The notes: generated by a model not told the origin, from the sequence alone. A DNA stretch of 64,000 bases from Sphingobium sp. (GCA_023266575.1 JAHFPV010000003.1:62001-126000), one strand, 5' to 3'; shown: positions 34,810 through 44,534, counted from the stretch's first letter. Made by a program: numbers and translations.

Positions 34810-34842
34810 GGCGCTCATCAGGGACCGAGGAGTTTTAGGCAT

Positions 34843-35829
34843 ATGAACGCTTTTACCGGCATTCCGCAGGGCACCGACCTGCGCGCAGAGATTGAGCGGC
34901 TGCGCAAGGAGCGCAACGCCGTGATCCTGGGTCATTATTATCAAAGCCCTGAAATTCAGGACCTGTCCGATTTCGTCGGCGATTCGCTGGAGCTGTCGCG
35001 CAAGGCGGCGGAGACGGATGCGGACGTGATCGCCTTTTGCGGCGTGCGCTTCATGGCGGAGACAGCCAAGATTTTGTCGCCCGACAAGATCGTCGTTCTG
35101 CCCGACATGGATGCCGGTTGCAGTCTGGAGGACAGCTGCCCGCCCGCCCAGTTCAAGGCGTTCCGCGAGGCGCATCCCGACCATATTGCGCTCAGCTACA
35201 TCAACTGTTCGGCCGAGGTGAAGGCGCTGTCCGACATCATCGTGACATCCTCGTCCGCCGAGAAAATCCTGTCGCAAATCCCCAGGGACCAGAAGATCAT
35301 CTTCGGTCCCGACAAGCATCTGGGCGGCTATCTGAAGCGCAAGCTGGGCCGCGACATGCTGCTCTGGCCGGGCGTATGCATCGTGCATGAGGCGTTCAGC
35401 GAGACGGAGTTGCTCAAGCTCAAGGTCCAGCATCCCGACGCACCGATCGCCGCACACCCAGAATGTCCGCCCTATATCGTCGATCATGCCGATTATGTCG
35501 GATCGACGAGCGGCATCCTTGATTTCGCCAAGACGATGCCCGGCGACACGCTGATCGTTGCGACCGAACCGCATATCATCCACCAGATGGAAAAGGCGGT
35601 GCCGGAAAAGACGTTCATCGGCGCGCCCGGTGCGGACGGCAACTGCAACTGCAATATCTGCCCCTATATGGCGCTCAACACGATGGAGAAGCTGTATCTG
35701 GCGCTGCGCGACCTACAGCCGCGGATCGAGATGGACGAGACGCTGCGTCTGGGCGCGAAGAAGAGCCTGGACCGGATGCTGGAAATGGCGAGTGCGACGG
35801 TGGGGTTGGGGGATTTGGGGGCGCGGTGA
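34843..35829 (+). CDS. nadA: Quinolinate synthase A
   Basis: 328-residue [4Fe-4S] enzyme condensing iminoaspartate with dihydroxyacetone phosphate. It opens with ILGHYYQSPEIQDLSDFVGD and carries SCPPAQF and the C-terminal CNCNICPYM cluster ligand region (C268, C270, C273). GAGGAG ribosome site precedes ATG 34843. Overlaps nadC (TGATG). nadB, which usually provides iminoaspartate, is not adjacent. Confidence 0.96.
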   Translation: MNAFTGIPQGTDLRAEIERLRKERNAVILGHYYQSPEIQDLSDFVGDSLELSRKAAETDADVIAFCGVRFMAETAKILSPDKIVVLPDMDAGCSLEDSCPPAQFKAFREAHPDHIALSYINCSAEVKALSDIIVTSSSAEKILSQIPRDQKIIFGPDKHLGGYLKRKLGRDMLLWPGVCIVHEAFSETELLKLKVQHPDAPIAAHPECPPYIVDHADYVGSTSGILDFAKTMPGDTLIVATEPHIIHQMEKAVPEKTFIGAPGADGNCNCNICPYMALNTMEKLYLALRDLQPRIEMDETLRLGAKKSLDRMLEMASATVGLGDLGAR

Positions 35830-36677
35830 TGACCTTCTCCCTCCCCCATTTCGACCTTGCCGCTTTCGTCGCTTCCACCCTCGCCGAAGATCTCGGCCCG
35901 GACGGGCGGGACGTCACCAGCGAGGCGGTGATCCCGGCTGATGCGATGTTCGACGGGGTGATGGATACGCGCGATGCGGTGACGCTGGCGGGATTGTCGG
36001 TGGCGGTGGCGTTTTTTCGGGCGCTTGATCCCGATGTGGTGATTGAACAGCTGCGTCAGGATGGGGATCAGGTTGCGGGGGGGACCGATATTTTGCGGAT
36101 TCGCGGGAAGGCGCGGGCGATGCTGACGGCGGAGCGATCGGCGCTCAATACGGTCCAGCATCTGAGCGGCATCGCGACGATGACGCGGGCCTATGTCGAT
36201 GCGATCGCGGGGACGGGCGCGACGCTGCTCGACACGCGCAAGACCATTCCGGGGCTGCGTGTCCTTGAGAAATATGCGACGCGGATGGGCGGGGCGACCA
36301 ATCATCGCATGGGGCTGTGGGACGCGGCGATGATCAAGGATAATCATGTCGCGGTGGCCGGATCGGTCGGCGAAGCGGTGCGCCGCGCGGTCGATGCCGG
36401 AGTGCAGCAGATCATTGTCGAGGTCGACCGGATCGACCAGATCGAACCGGCGCTGGCCGCCGGGGCGACGCATTTGCTGCTCGACAATATGGACGCGGCG
36501 ATGCTGCGTCAGGCGACGGCATTGGTCGCCGGGCGGGTGCCGACCGAGGCGTCGGGCGGGGTGACGCTGGAGACGATCCGGGCGAAGGCGGAAACGGGCG
36601 TCACCTATATCAGCGTCGGGCGGCTGACCCAGTCGGCCCCTGCGGCGGACATCGGGCTGGATTTTGCTTATGCTTGA
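35829..36677 (+). CDS. nadC: Nicotinate-nucleotide pyrophosphorylase
   Basis: 282-residue enzyme forming nicotinate mononucleotide from quinolinate and PRPP. Signatures: LAEDLGPDGRDVTSEAVIP, AERSALNTVQHLSGIATMT, LLDTRKTIPGLRVLEKYA, and the C-terminal EASGGVTLETIRAKAETGV. ATG 35829 overlaps the nadA stop; GTG 35826 is a possible alternative. Next step of the same pathway as nadA. Confidence 0.95.
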   Translation: MTFSLPHFDLAAFVASTLAEDLGPDGRDVTSEAVIPADAMFDGVMDTRDAVTLAGLSVAVAFFRALDPDVVIEQLRQDGDQVAGGTDILRIRGKARAMLTAERSALNTVQHLSGIATMTRAYVDAIAGTGATLLDTRKTIPGLRVLEKYATRMGGATNHRMGLWDAAMIKDNHVAVAGSVGEAVRRAVDAGVQQIIVEVDRIDQIEPALAAGATHLLLDNMDAAMLRQATALVAGRVPTEASGGVTLETIRAKAETGVTYISVGRLTQSAPAADIGLDFAYA

Positions 36678-37512
36678 GCGGCTGGTCGTGCTGGCGCTGA
36701 TCACAGTGCCGGGGACGGCGCTGGCGCAATCGGCCCAGTGCAGTCCGCCTGCCCAGGTCGCCCGGCCCGATTTGGAAGGGCCAAGCGCGGAGGAACCCAG
36801 GCGCATTCTGCCGATCGGCAGCTATACGCTGGCGCTCAGCTGGTCGCCGCAATATTGTTCGACAGCGAAGGGCGGGCGCAGCGTGCTTCAGTGCGGGGGG
36901 CGGAATGGCCGTTTCGGCTTCACCCTGCACGGGTTGTGGCCCGATGGTTTTGGCAAGGAATGGCCGCAATATTGCCGCGCCGCCGATCTGGTGCCGCGGC
37001 AAGTGATCCGGCAAAATCTGTGCGCGACGCCCTCGGTCCAGCTGATCCAGCATGAATGGGCCAAGCATGGCACCTGCATGACGAGCAAGCCGGAGCTGTA
37101 TTTCAACCTGTCGCGGGCTTTGTACCAGTCGGTCCGCTATCCCGACATGGGGGCGCTGGCGCGGACGAAGAATTTGACTGTGGGGCAGTTTGCGCAAGCC
37201 TTCGCACGCGCCAACCGGGGGCTGAGGCCGGACATGCTGCGCGTCACGACGACGCGCGGCAATTGGCTGAGCGAAGTGTGGCTGTGCATGGACCGGGCGA
37301 TGGAATTTACCCGCTGCCCGGCGCATCAGGGCGGCGCGCCGATCGCAAGCTATGTGCGGATACAGCCAGGGCCAAATATTCCCAATCCGCGCAGACCCGC
37401 GACGCAGACCATGCCACGCGAGGTGCCGGTGCCGGCGCGCAAGCCGGGGCTGATCCTGGACCTTGATCCCAATGTCCAGACGCTGGGGAATAGCGCGGGG
37501 GCCAATCCCTAG
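36670..37512 (+). CDS. Ribonuclease T2 family protein
   Basis: 280-residue secreted acid-type RNase. Signal peptide (LERLVVLALITVPGTALAQS), active-site boxes CAS I FTLHGLWPDG and CAS II HEWAKHGTCM, plus several paired cysteines as expected for disulfides. ATG 36670 overlaps nadC by 8 bases. Its stop overlaps the convergent DUF4112 gene. The Pro-rich C-terminal tail after about residue 235 is outside the core fold. Confidence 0.92.
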   Translation: MLERLVVLALITVPGTALAQSAQCSPPAQVARPDLEGPSAEEPRRILPIGSYTLALSWSPQYCSTAKGGRSVLQCGGRNGRFGFTLHGLWPDGFGKEWPQYCRAADLVPRQVIRQNLCATPSVQLIQHEWAKHGTCMTSKPELYFNLSRALYQSVRYPDMGALARTKNLTVGQFAQAFARANRGLRPDMLRVTTTRGNWLSEVWLCMDRAMEFTRCPAHQGGAPIASYVRIQPGPNIPNPRRPATQTMPREVPVPARKPGLILDLDPNVQTLGNSAGANP

Positions 37513-37931
37513 CCGTCGATCGTCACGGTCGAGGGATGATGCTTGTCGAGATGCTTGCGGATGATGCGCAGGTTGCGGCTGTTCGATCGGAAGGCGAAGT
37601 CGAACAGGTCGCCGACAAGGGGGATGGCGCCCAGCAGCGTATCGATCCCGACATTGGCCGACATGCGGGTCAGCTGCCATTTGGACATGCCCAGATTGCG
37701 CGCTTCCCAGATCATCCAGATGCCCATCGACGCGGTCGCCAGGTCACCGATGACCGGCACCAACCCGACGATGCTGTCGATGCCGACCGGGCGGTTGATG
37801 CCGGGAACGACGAAGAGCCGCTCCAGCACCTCCTCCATCGTTTCGATGCGACGGCGGACCGAAGCAGGGTCGCGGCCAAAGCCCGGCATGGCGCGGGCGC
37901 CAGCCTTTGCGGGATCGGGCGAAATCGGCAT
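37509..37931 (-). CDS. DUF4112 membrane protein
   Basis: 140 residues: NRPVGIDSIVGLVPVIGDLA and GIDTLLGAIPLVGDLFDFAF are the two glycine-hinged hydrophobic repeats of DUF4112, ending in RNLRIIRKHLDKH. ATG 37931 is used. The MITE at 37961 lies only 29 bases upstream, so it may supply or disturb the promoter. Function unknown. Confidence 0.85.
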   Translation of the reverse strand: MPISPDPAKAGARAMPGFGRDPASVRRRIETMEEVLERLFVVPGINRPVGIDSIVGLVPVIGDLATASMGIWMIWEARNLGMSKWQLTRMSANVGIDTLLGAIPLVGDLFDFAFRSNSRNLRIIRKHLDKHHPSTVTIDG

Positions 37932-37960
37932 GGGCAAAGCGTCTCCTGTTGCCAACTCTA

Positions 37961-38227
37961 GGGTGCAGACCCACATATTACGAGGATCGAGACAGGATTG
38001 TCCGGGATGCTGTGGGAGGAGAAGCGCGAAGAGCGGGCAAAATTGCCCGTTCGAGAGCTTCGACGTGCCACAGGGCCCGGACAATCCTGCCCCGGAGGGG
38101 TGGGACGAAAATGGCCGGTGGAGCGGTCGAACGCTTGCAAGATAGTGCCGCTATCTCGCGGCGCGCTCTCCCTCCCACCAGCCATTTTCGTCTCCATCTC
38201 GACCTCGTAATATGTGGGTCTGCACCC
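37961..38227. mobile_element. MITE with 24-bp perfect terminal inverted repeats and TA flanks
   Basis: 267-bp non-coding element. The terminal repeats 37961-37984 and 38204-38227 are perfect inverse copies, starting GGGTGCAGACCC. TA stands on both sides (37959-37960 and 38228-38229), the target duplication typical of IS630/Tc1-mariner-type movers. Inside, further stems: CAGGATTGTCCGGG (37993) with its inverse ending 38089, GACGAAAATGGC (38104) with its inverse near 38190, and GGGCAAAATTGCCC. No transposase is encoded. A related end lies at 54178. Confidence 0.85.
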
Positions 38228-39723
38228 TAATTGGTGCGGCGGAACAGATGGTTCAATGGGTGGCGCGCACGGGGCGAGGGGAGGAAGCCGTTGAGTCGCT
38301 TGGACACGAGCGACCAGCGGATTGGCGCGCCAAGCGGGATATAGCCATTATGGGCGACCATCAGCGCTTCGGCCTGCGCGATGCGGGCGGTGCGATCGGC
38401 AAGTGAACTGGCGAGGCTCGCGGCCTGAAGCTGGGCATCGGCTTCATTGCTGCAATGGATTTTGCGGGCGCAGCCGACCCGGCCCAGATACCAGAGCGCG
38501 CTGTCATAGGCGGCGACTTCGTCGATCAGCCGCAGGTCCGCATCGCTAGTGAGGGGGACGCGGCGGACGGCCAAGCCGATTGCGCCAAGATCGCGGCGCA
38601 GCAGCCCGAACAGCAGGGTCGCGCCCGGACCCTGCGGCAGGGCGATACGCAGCGGCGGCGGCGCGCCGCGATCGGTGCGCCAGCGGTCGATGGTCGCGCG
38701 CGCCTGCGCCCGTCGATCCTCCAGCGACAGCGCGGCCCAGTCTGGCTCGGTCGGCGGTCGGCCAAGGTCAAGCTGGTCGGGGACGATGCGGTTGCTGGTT
38801 GCCCAGCCGCCGATGGGCAGCAGGGCGGGAATCTGGCTGCGGTCGATCGCCATGTTGATCGCGGCGCGCACCCCGTCATCGTCCAGCAGGCGGCCCCGGC
38901 CGGTCACCGCCAGCCCCAGCAAGCCCTGCACCGGATCGGCGCGCACCGCGTCGCGATCGATCCCCGCTGGCACCAGCAGCGGCAGTTCGGCCAGGCGTCC
39001 GCCCAGCACCAGCGCGGCCTGGCGTTCGCGGAAGCGTATGATCGCCAGCGCTGCCCGTTCGGAACGCACGACCCGCGTCTGCCAGGCGGGGACGGGCGTT
39101 TCTTCCGGCTCATCCCCGCCGCTCAGACGATCGACCGGGGTCAAGATTACGGCCTTGCCCCATATCTTGCGCCGATAGGGTCCAGTGCCGCCGTCGCGCG
39201 AGACGATGGCCATTTGCGGCTGGGCGAGCATCTGGAGGATGTGAGGGCGGGCGGCGGCGAGGCGGATTTCGATCACTTCGCCGGTCATCGGGATGACGGC
39301 CTGCACCGCGTCCAGCGGTCCGTCAGGATCGAAGCGGCGCAGCGATTCGATCCGCGCCATCAGCATCCGCGCGACGTCGGGCGCGGTGACGCGCGCGCCA
39401 TTGGCCCAGAAGGCGCGGCGCAGACGGAAAATATAGCTGCGTCCGTCATCTTCCACGATCCAGCGCTGCGCCAACGCCGGTAATATGTCGCCGCGGGCGT
39501 CGAACGCGACCAAGCCCTGTGCGGTCGCTTCCAGGATCAGCTTGGCGCCGGGATCGGGCAGATGTTGCAAGGGTTTGGCGAAATCATCGCGGTCGCCCAC
39601 GACGCTGACGACCACCGGGTCGTTATTCTCGCTGGAGCAGCCGCCAAGCAGCGCAAGCAGGCCGGGCAGCGCGGCAAGGGCAAGGCGGTGGAAGCGCCGA
39701 CGGGGGATGGGCACGGTCGACAT
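38227..39723 (-). CDS. Peptide/oligopeptide-type ABC solute-binding lipoprotein (SBP family 5)
   Basis: 498 residues: lipoprotein signal with Cys29 (LLALLGGCSS), then the family 5 fold (LILEATAQGLVAFDARGDIL, PALAQRWIVEDDGRSYIFRL, VRAAINMAIDRSQI). No permease or ATPase genes are adjacent, so it is an orphan binding protein. The TAG stop at 38227-38229 is made by the last base of the MITE terminal repeat and the TA flank. The C-terminus FLPSPRARHPLNHLFRRTN looks normal for the family, so little was lost. Confidence 0.85.
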   Translation of the reverse strand: MSTVPIPRRRFHRLALAALPGLLALLGGCSSENNDPVVVSVVGDRDDFAKPLQHLPDPGAKLILEATAQGLVAFDARGDILPALAQRWIVEDDGRSYIFRLRRAFWANGARVTAPDVARMLMARIESLRRFDPDGPLDAVQAVIPMTGEVIEIRLAAARPHILQMLAQPQMAIVSRDGGTGPYRRKIWGKAVILTPVDRLSGGDEPEETPVPAWQTRVVRSERAALAIIRFRERQAALVLGGRLAELPLLVPAGIDRDAVRADPVQGLLGLAVTGRGRLLDDDGVRAAINMAIDRSQIPALLPIGGWATSNRIVPDQLDLGRPPTEPDWAALSLEDRRAQARATIDRWRTDRGAPPPLRIALPQGPGATLLFGLLRRDLGAIGLAVRRVPLTSDADLRLIDEVAAYDSALWYLGRVGCARKIHCSNEADAQLQAASLASSLADRTARIAQAEALMVAHNGYIPLGAPIRWSLVSKRLNGFLPSPRARHPLNHLFRRTN

Positions 39724-39786
39724 GATGGCCCGCTACCCTAGCCCGCTATCGGGCCGCCGCCAACCGCCATGGCCGGGCGATGGCGA

Positions 39787-41349
39787 TCATTCCGACACCA
39801 TGCCGGGATCGCGCGCCACCGCCATGGGCAGGTGCAGGATGAAGCAGGCGCCGCTCTGGGCGTCCTGCCGATCGGCGATGCTGATGCGGCCCTGATGGCC
39901 GTCGATGATGGAGCGGGCAATGGCCAGGCCAAGGCCGGAATGTTTGCCGAAAGTTTCGCCTTCGGGGCGGACGCTGTGGAATCGGCGGAACACATGTTCG
40001 CGCTCCGATTCCGGGACGCCCGGCCCTTCATCCTCGACACTGACCAGCACCTGATCGTCAGCCACGGTGGCGACCACCTGAACCAGTCCGCCATCGGGCG
40101 AGAAGGAAATGGCGTTGTCGATCAGATTTTCCAGCACCCGCACCAGCCGCTGTTCTTCGCCCAGCACCACCGCGACATCCTTGCGCGGGCGAGCGAAGGC
40201 GAGGCGGACGCCGCGCGGCACGCCGCGCGCTTCATGGGCGCCGACGATCTTTTCGATCAGCTGGCCCAGATCGATCGGCTCGAACCGGGTGCGGGAAAGT
40301 TCGGCATCGACGCGGGAGGCTTCGGCAATGTCGGTGACCAGCCGGTCGAGGCGGCGGACATCGTCCTGCGCGATCGCCATCAACTGCGCGCGCAGGTCGG
40401 GCCGCTCGACCCGGTCGAGTGCATCGAGGGCGGATCGGAGCGAGGCGATGGGGTTTTTAAGCTCATGGCTGACATCGGCGGCAAAGGCGTCGGTCGCGTC
40501 GATCCGCTGGCGCAGTGCCTGGCTCATGTCCGACAAAGCGCGCGCCAGCATCCCGATTTCGTCCCGCCGTTCGGGCAGGCGCGGCACGGTGACCTGCCGC
40601 GCCCGGCCCAGCCGCACCCGCACGGCGGCGCGGGCAAGGCGCTGGAGCGGCAGTACGATGGTGCGGGCCAGGAACAGCGAGAGCAGCACCGAGGCGAGCG
40701 CGGCGACGGCCAGCACCATGCCCAGCCGCAGCCGCTCCGCCCGGACGGTGCGGGTGATGTCGCGAGCATTTTCGGTCGCCAGCAGGCTGGTGCCGTCGCG
40801 CATCACCATGGCGGCGGAAATCACGAAGGTCCGGTCGGGGGCATAGCGATTGACTGCCTGGGGTCGCCCGGTCTTGCGCGCCAGCTGCACTTCGGGCCAG
40901 GCATCGGCGCGATCGACGGTCGGTTCGGTAAAGTCTGGCGGACGGTCAGCCGATACGACCCGGTCCATCGCCTTGTCCAGGAAGCGGGCGACATGGCGCT
41001 GCCAGCCTTCTTCCGATGGCTGGCGCAGCCGATAGCGCGGCGCGTTCATGGCGAAACTGTCGGACAGGCGATGGCCGTCGGGGGCGTAGCGGCGCACCCG
41101 GTCGCCGGTCTGGCGGGCATAGGCGGCGATCAGTTGACCCTGCCGTTCGGGCGGGGCGCTTTCCAGCCCGATCGCCAGCAATTGCAGTTCCCGCGCCGAC
41201 TGTTCCAGCCGTGCGTCGACGATGCGCGTGCGATAGCTGTCGAGATAGAAGAATCCCCCCGCCAGCAGCGCCAGCGCAAAGACGTTGACGGCCAGAATGC
41301 GCGGCGTGAGGCTGATCCGCCCGGACCAGCGCAGGCCGTCAGCACCCAT
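39787..41349 (-). CDS. chvG: ChvG-type sensor histidine kinase
   Basis: 520 residues: first membrane segment about 20-40, a periplasmic sensor domain of about 190 residues, second segment near LGMVLAVAALASVLLSLFLA, HAMP, phosphoacceptor box FAADVSHELKNPIASLRSAL, N box ENLIDNAISFSP and GLGLAIARSI. ATG 41349 sits 4 bases after the chvI stop. Senses envelope or acid stress in relatives. Unlike many alphaproteobacteria, hprK and PTS genes do not follow. Confidence 0.92.
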   Translation of the reverse strand: MGADGLRWSGRISLTPRILAVNVFALALLAGGFFYLDSYRTRIVDARLEQSARELQLLAIGLESAPPERQGQLIAAYARQTGDRVRRYAPDGHRLSDSFAMNAPRYRLRQPSEEGWQRHVARFLDKAMDRVVSADRPPDFTEPTVDRADAWPEVQLARKTGRPQAVNRYAPDRTFVISAAMVMRDGTSLLATENARDITRTVRAERLRLGMVLAVAALASVLLSLFLARTIVLPLQRLARAAVRVRLGRARQVTVPRLPERRDEIGMLARALSDMSQALRQRIDATDAFAADVSHELKNPIASLRSALDALDRVERPDLRAQLMAIAQDDVRRLDRLVTDIAEASRVDAELSRTRFEPIDLGQLIEKIVGAHEARGVPRGVRLAFARPRKDVAVVLGEEQRLVRVLENLIDNAISFSPDGGLVQVVATVADDQVLVSVEDEGPGVPESEREHVFRRFHSVRPEGETFGKHSGLGLAIARSIIDGHQGRISIADRQDAQSGACFILHLPMAVARDPGMVSE

Positions 41350-41353
41350 GCCG

Positions 41354-42058
41354 TCACTCTTCGGAGAAGCGATATCCGGCGCCATAGAGTGTGTCGATTG
41401 CGTTGAAATCGGAATCTACCTCGCGGAATTTGCGCCGCAGCCGCTTGATATGGCTGTCGATGGTGCGGTCGTCGACATAGACGTCATCCTGATAGGCGGC
41501 GTCCATCAACTGGTTGCGGTTCTTGACCACGCCGGGGCGGGCGGCCAGCGTTTCGAGGATGAGAAATTCGGTGACGGTCAGCGTCACGTCCTGCCCGTTC
41601 CATTTGACCCGGTGGCGCGCCGGGTCCATTTCCAGCCGCCCGCGGATGATAGGGTCGGCGACGGGCTGGTCGGGGGTTTCGGGCGTGCGGCTGACTTCGG
41701 CGCGGCGCAGGATCGCGCGGATGCGGGCGATCAGCAGCCGCTGCGAAAAGGGTTTGGAAATATAGTCGTCCGCGCCCATCGCCAGCCCCAGCGCCTCGTC
41801 CAGTTCGTCGGCCTTCGACGTCAGGAAAATGACCGGCATCGGGCTTTTCTCACGCAGGCGGCGCAGCAGTTCAAGGCCGTCCATACGCGGCATTTTGATG
41901 TCGAACACGGCCAGATCGGCGGGATTGTCGAGCAGCGCTTTCAGCGCGCCTTCGGGATCGGAATAGACCCGCGTCATGAAGCCTTCGGTCTGGAGCGCGA
42001 TCGACACGGACGTCAGGATATTCTTGTCGTCATCCACCAGGGCGATGGTTGCTGTCAT
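41354..42058 (-). CDS. chvI: ChvI-type OmpR-family response regulator
   Basis: 234 residues: receiver with [20 protein letters not shown] and phosphoacceptor Asp in [13 protein letters not shown], then an OmpR/PhoB winged helix ending [20 protein letters not shown] and GAGYRF. Forms an operon with chvG and is divergent from pckA, a known ChvI target in Agrobacterium. The synteny is conserved in alphaproteobacteria. Confidence 0.94.
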   Translation of the reverse strand: MTATIALVDDDKNILTSVSIALQTEGFMTRVYSDPEGALKALLDNPADLAVFDIKMPRMDGLELLRRLREKSPMPVIFLTSKADELDEALGLAMGADDYISKPFSQRLLIARIRAILRRAEVSRTPETPDQPVADPIIRGRLEMDPARHRVKWNGQDVTLTVTEFLILETLAARPGVVKNRNQLMDAAYQDDVYVDDRTIDSHIKRLRRKFREVDSDFNAIDTLYGAGYRFSEE

Positions 42059-42069
42059 GCGGCATCCCA

Positions 42070-42097
42070 GAAATATGTGTGGCCAGGAATATGTGAG
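42070..42097. promoter_or_regulatory. Possible tandem regulator site upstream of chvI
   Basis: Two direct copies of a GAATATGTG-like sequence (GAAATATGTGTGG and GGAATATGTGAGG, same orientation, about 16 bases apart) just before the chvI start. Spacing of one and a half helical turns would suit an OmpR-type dimer. No measured consensus was used. The rest of 42098-42351 shows no clear signal apart from the AGGAG site of pckA at 42340-42344. Confidence 0.3.
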
Positions 42098-42351
42098 GAC
42101 GGGGGCGACAGAGCGTTAGACCATGCCAGCGCGCGCTGCAAGGAAGGCAGGTGCAGCCGATCCTGCGGCATAAGAGTCGCTATTCGGGACAAACGCCGGA
42201 CCACAGGGATTTGACGCACCATCCGCAAAGCCTTATGCCCCCAAATGTCTGCAGGAATGACGCCGCGCACAAGACAGCGGCGCTGAGGGGCGGACCGGTC
42301 GCGAATATGCAGATGTTTGTGACACGGAATTATTACATCAGGAGCAAAGGC

Positions 42352-43956
42352 GTGCAGGCCAAATCCTCAATCACCCTGGTCAACCAGGGCATTACGACCA
42401 ATGCCGTCCAGTTCTGGAATCTCGGCACCGCGCCTTTGGTCGAGGCGGCGATCCGCAACGGCGAAGGCATATTGTCGAAGGACGGCCCGCTGGTCGTCAA
42501 GACCGGCAAGCATACCGGCCGCAGCGCCAAGGACAAGTTCATCGTCCGCGACGCCGAAACCGAATCGACGGTGTGGTGGGGCGATACCAATCGCGGGATG
42601 ACGCCGGAGCAGTTCGCTGCGCTGAAGGAAGATTTCTTCAAGGCGCTGGGCGAGAAAGACACGCTCTATGTCGCCGACCTGTTTGGCGGTTCGCAGCCTG
42701 AACATCGCGTCAATGTGCGCGTCATCAACGAACGTGCCTGGCACAATCTGTTCATCCGCACCCTGCTGGTCCGTCCGACCGCGGAAGAATTGGCGGACTT
42801 TGCGCCTGAATATACGATCATCGACCTGCCGACTTTCAAGGCCGATCCGGCGCGTCATGGCTGCCGCAGCGAGACGGTGGTGGCGGTCAACTTCACCGAG
42901 AAGCTGATCCTGATCGGCGGCACCGCCTATGCCGGTGAAATGAAGAAGTCGGTGTTCGGCATCCTCAACTATCTGCTGCCGGTGAAGGGCGTGATGCCGA
43001 TGCATTGTTCGGCCAATATCGGCCCGAACGGCGACACCGCTGTGTTTTTCGGCCTGTCCGGTACAGGCAAGACCACCCTGTCGGCGGACGCCAGCCGCAC
43101 GCTGATCGGCGATGACGAGCATGGCTGGTCGGACACCGCCGTGTTCAATTTCGAGGGCGGCTGCTACGCCAAGATGATCAACCTGTCGGCCGAGGCGGAG
43201 CCTGAGATTTTCGCCACCACCAAGCGTTTTGGCACGGTTCTGGAAAATGTCGTGATCGACGAGGAGACTCGCGAGATCGACCTGGACGACAATAGCCTGG
43301 CCGAAAACAGCCGCGGTTCCTACCCGATCGATTTCATTCCCAACACGTCCGAAAAGAATCTGGGTCCGGTCCCGAAGAATATCATCTTCCTGACCGCCGA
43401 CGCCTATGGCGTGCTGCCCCCGATTGCGCGGCTGACCCCGGAACAGGCGATGTACCACTTCCTGTCGGGTTATACCGCGCGGGTCGCTGGCACCGAAATC
43501 GGCGTGACCGAGCCGACCGCGACCTTCTCCACCTGCTTTGGCGCGCCCTTCATGCCGCGTCACCCCAGCGTCTATGGCAATCTGCTGAAAGAGCGGATCA
43601 ACAAGGGCGGGGTCACCTGCTGGCTGGTCAATACCGGCTGGGCCGGTGGCAAGGCGACGATGCCGGGGATCAAGCGGATGCCGATCAAGGTTACCCGCGC
43701 GCTGCTCAACGCCGCGCTCGACGGCAGCCTGAACCAGGCCGAATTCCGCACCGATCCCAATTTCGGCTTCGACGTGCCGGTGGCGGTCGCTGGTGTCGAA
43801 TCGACCATCCTGGATCCGCGCGCGATGTGGGCGGACGCCAACGCCTATGACGAAACCGCCGCCGTGCTGGTCAAGCAGTTCGTCGACAATTTCGCGCAGT
43901 TTGAGGATCATGTGGACGAAGGCGTCCGCAGCGCGGCGCTGACCGTCGCCGCCTGA
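42352..43956 (+). CDS. pckA: Phosphoenolpyruvate carboxykinase (ATP)
   Basis: 534-residue gluconeogenic enzyme converting oxaloacetate to phosphoenolpyruvate. P-loop [11 protein letters not shown], metal/phosphate segment [11 protein letters not shown], and [19 protein letters not shown] 42352 is preferred over upstream in-frame ATGs (42307, 42313) because AGGAG lies 7 bases before it and the length then fits the family. Divergent from chvI. Confidence 0.93.
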   Translation: MQAKSSITLVNQGITTNAVQFWNLGTAPLVEAAIRNGEGILSKDGPLVVKTGKHTGRSAKDKFIVRDAETESTVWWGDTNRGMTPEQFAALKEDFFKALGEKDTLYVADLFGGSQPEHRVNVRVINERAWHNLFIRTLLVRPTAEELADFAPEYTIIDLPTFKADPARHGCRSETVVAVNFTEKLILIGGTAYAGEMKKSVFGILNYLLPVKGVMPMHCSANIGPNGDTAVFFGLSGTGKTTLSADASRTLIGDDEHGWSDTAVFNFEGGCYAKMINLSAEAEPEIFATTKRFGTVLENVVIDEETREIDLDDNSLAENSRGSYPIDFIPNTSEKNLGPVPKNIIFLTADAYGVLPPIARLTPEQAMYHFLSGYTARVAGTEIGVTEPTATFSTCFGAPFMPRHPSVYGNLLKERINKGGVTCWLVNTGWAGGKATMPGIKRMPIKVTRALLNAALDGSLNQAEFRTDPNFGFDVPVAVAGVESTILDPRAMWADANAYDETAAVLVKQFVDNFAQFEDHVDEGVRSAALTVAA

Positions 43957-43979
43957 TCCGGCGCAATCATGAAAAATCG

Positions 43980-44016
43980 GGGCCGGGGGAGCGATCCTTC
44001 CGGCCCTTTTTCTTTT
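43980..44016 (+). terminator. pckA terminator
   Basis: GGGCCGG (43980-43986) pairs with CCGGCCC (44000-44006), followed by TTTTTCTTTTT. A run of A stands before the stem, so it may work on both strands. Confidence 0.88.
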
Positions 44017-44068
44017 TGCACATGCGTAACGATGCTATGCTGCGCGTCGTGGTGAAGCAGGAGTGACG

Positions 44069-44389
44069 ATGATGGGCATGTTCGACGATCTCATTGGCAA
44101 GGTAGGCGGTCTGGAAGCGATCGCGGCGCAGATCGGCGTGACGCCGGAACAGATGCAGGGATTGATGACCGAAATCAGCGGCAAGATCGGGTCGGGTGAA
44201 ACCAGCGTGGCCGCGCTCGCTGAAACGGCGGCGGAACATGGCGTGTCGGCGGACAAGTTGCAGGAATTGCTGGGCCAGTTCGGCGGTCCCGAAGCGATAT
44301 TGGGCAAGCTTGGCGGCATGTTCGATCGCGATGGCGACGGCAATCCGCTCAATGAACTGGGCGGCCTGGCCAAAGGGCTGTTCGGCTGA
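44069..44389 (+). CDS. Small helical protein with EF-hand-like loop
   Basis: 106 residues, amphipathic helices (MFDDLIGKVGGLEAIAAQIG), then ADKLQELLGQFGGPEAILGK and a C-terminal acidic loop FDRDGDGNPLNEL resembling the DxDxDG core of a calcium-binding EF hand, ending LGGLAKGLFG. No signal peptide. AGGAG precedes ATG 44069 by 5 bases (ATG 44072 is also possible). Bounded by terminators on both sides, so it is a single-gene unit. Family not certain; YidB/DUF937-like proteins are similar in composition. Confidence 0.7.
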   Translation: MMGMFDDLIGKVGGLEAIAAQIGVTPEQMQGLMTEISGKIGSGETSVAALAETAAEHGVSADKLQELLGQFGGPEAILGKLGGMFDRDGDGNPLNELGGLAKGLFG

Positions 44390-44404
44390 AGCCAGCCCGA
44401 TGAC

Positions 44405-44436
44405 GGGGGGCAGCTATCGGCCCCCCAAGTTTTTTT
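44405..44436 (+). terminator. Terminator after the small EF-hand-like gene
   Basis: GGGGGGC pairs with GCCCCCC (44405-44411 and 44420-44426), followed by a run of seven T. Confidence 0.9.
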
Positions 44437-44534
44437 CGCCTTGCCTTCATGCGGCGTTGGCTCCATTCGCGGCTGATATCAGTTGTTGCGAACGATACGC
44501 AACTGGCGTTGCCTGCCCCGGCAGGCGCGCGTAG

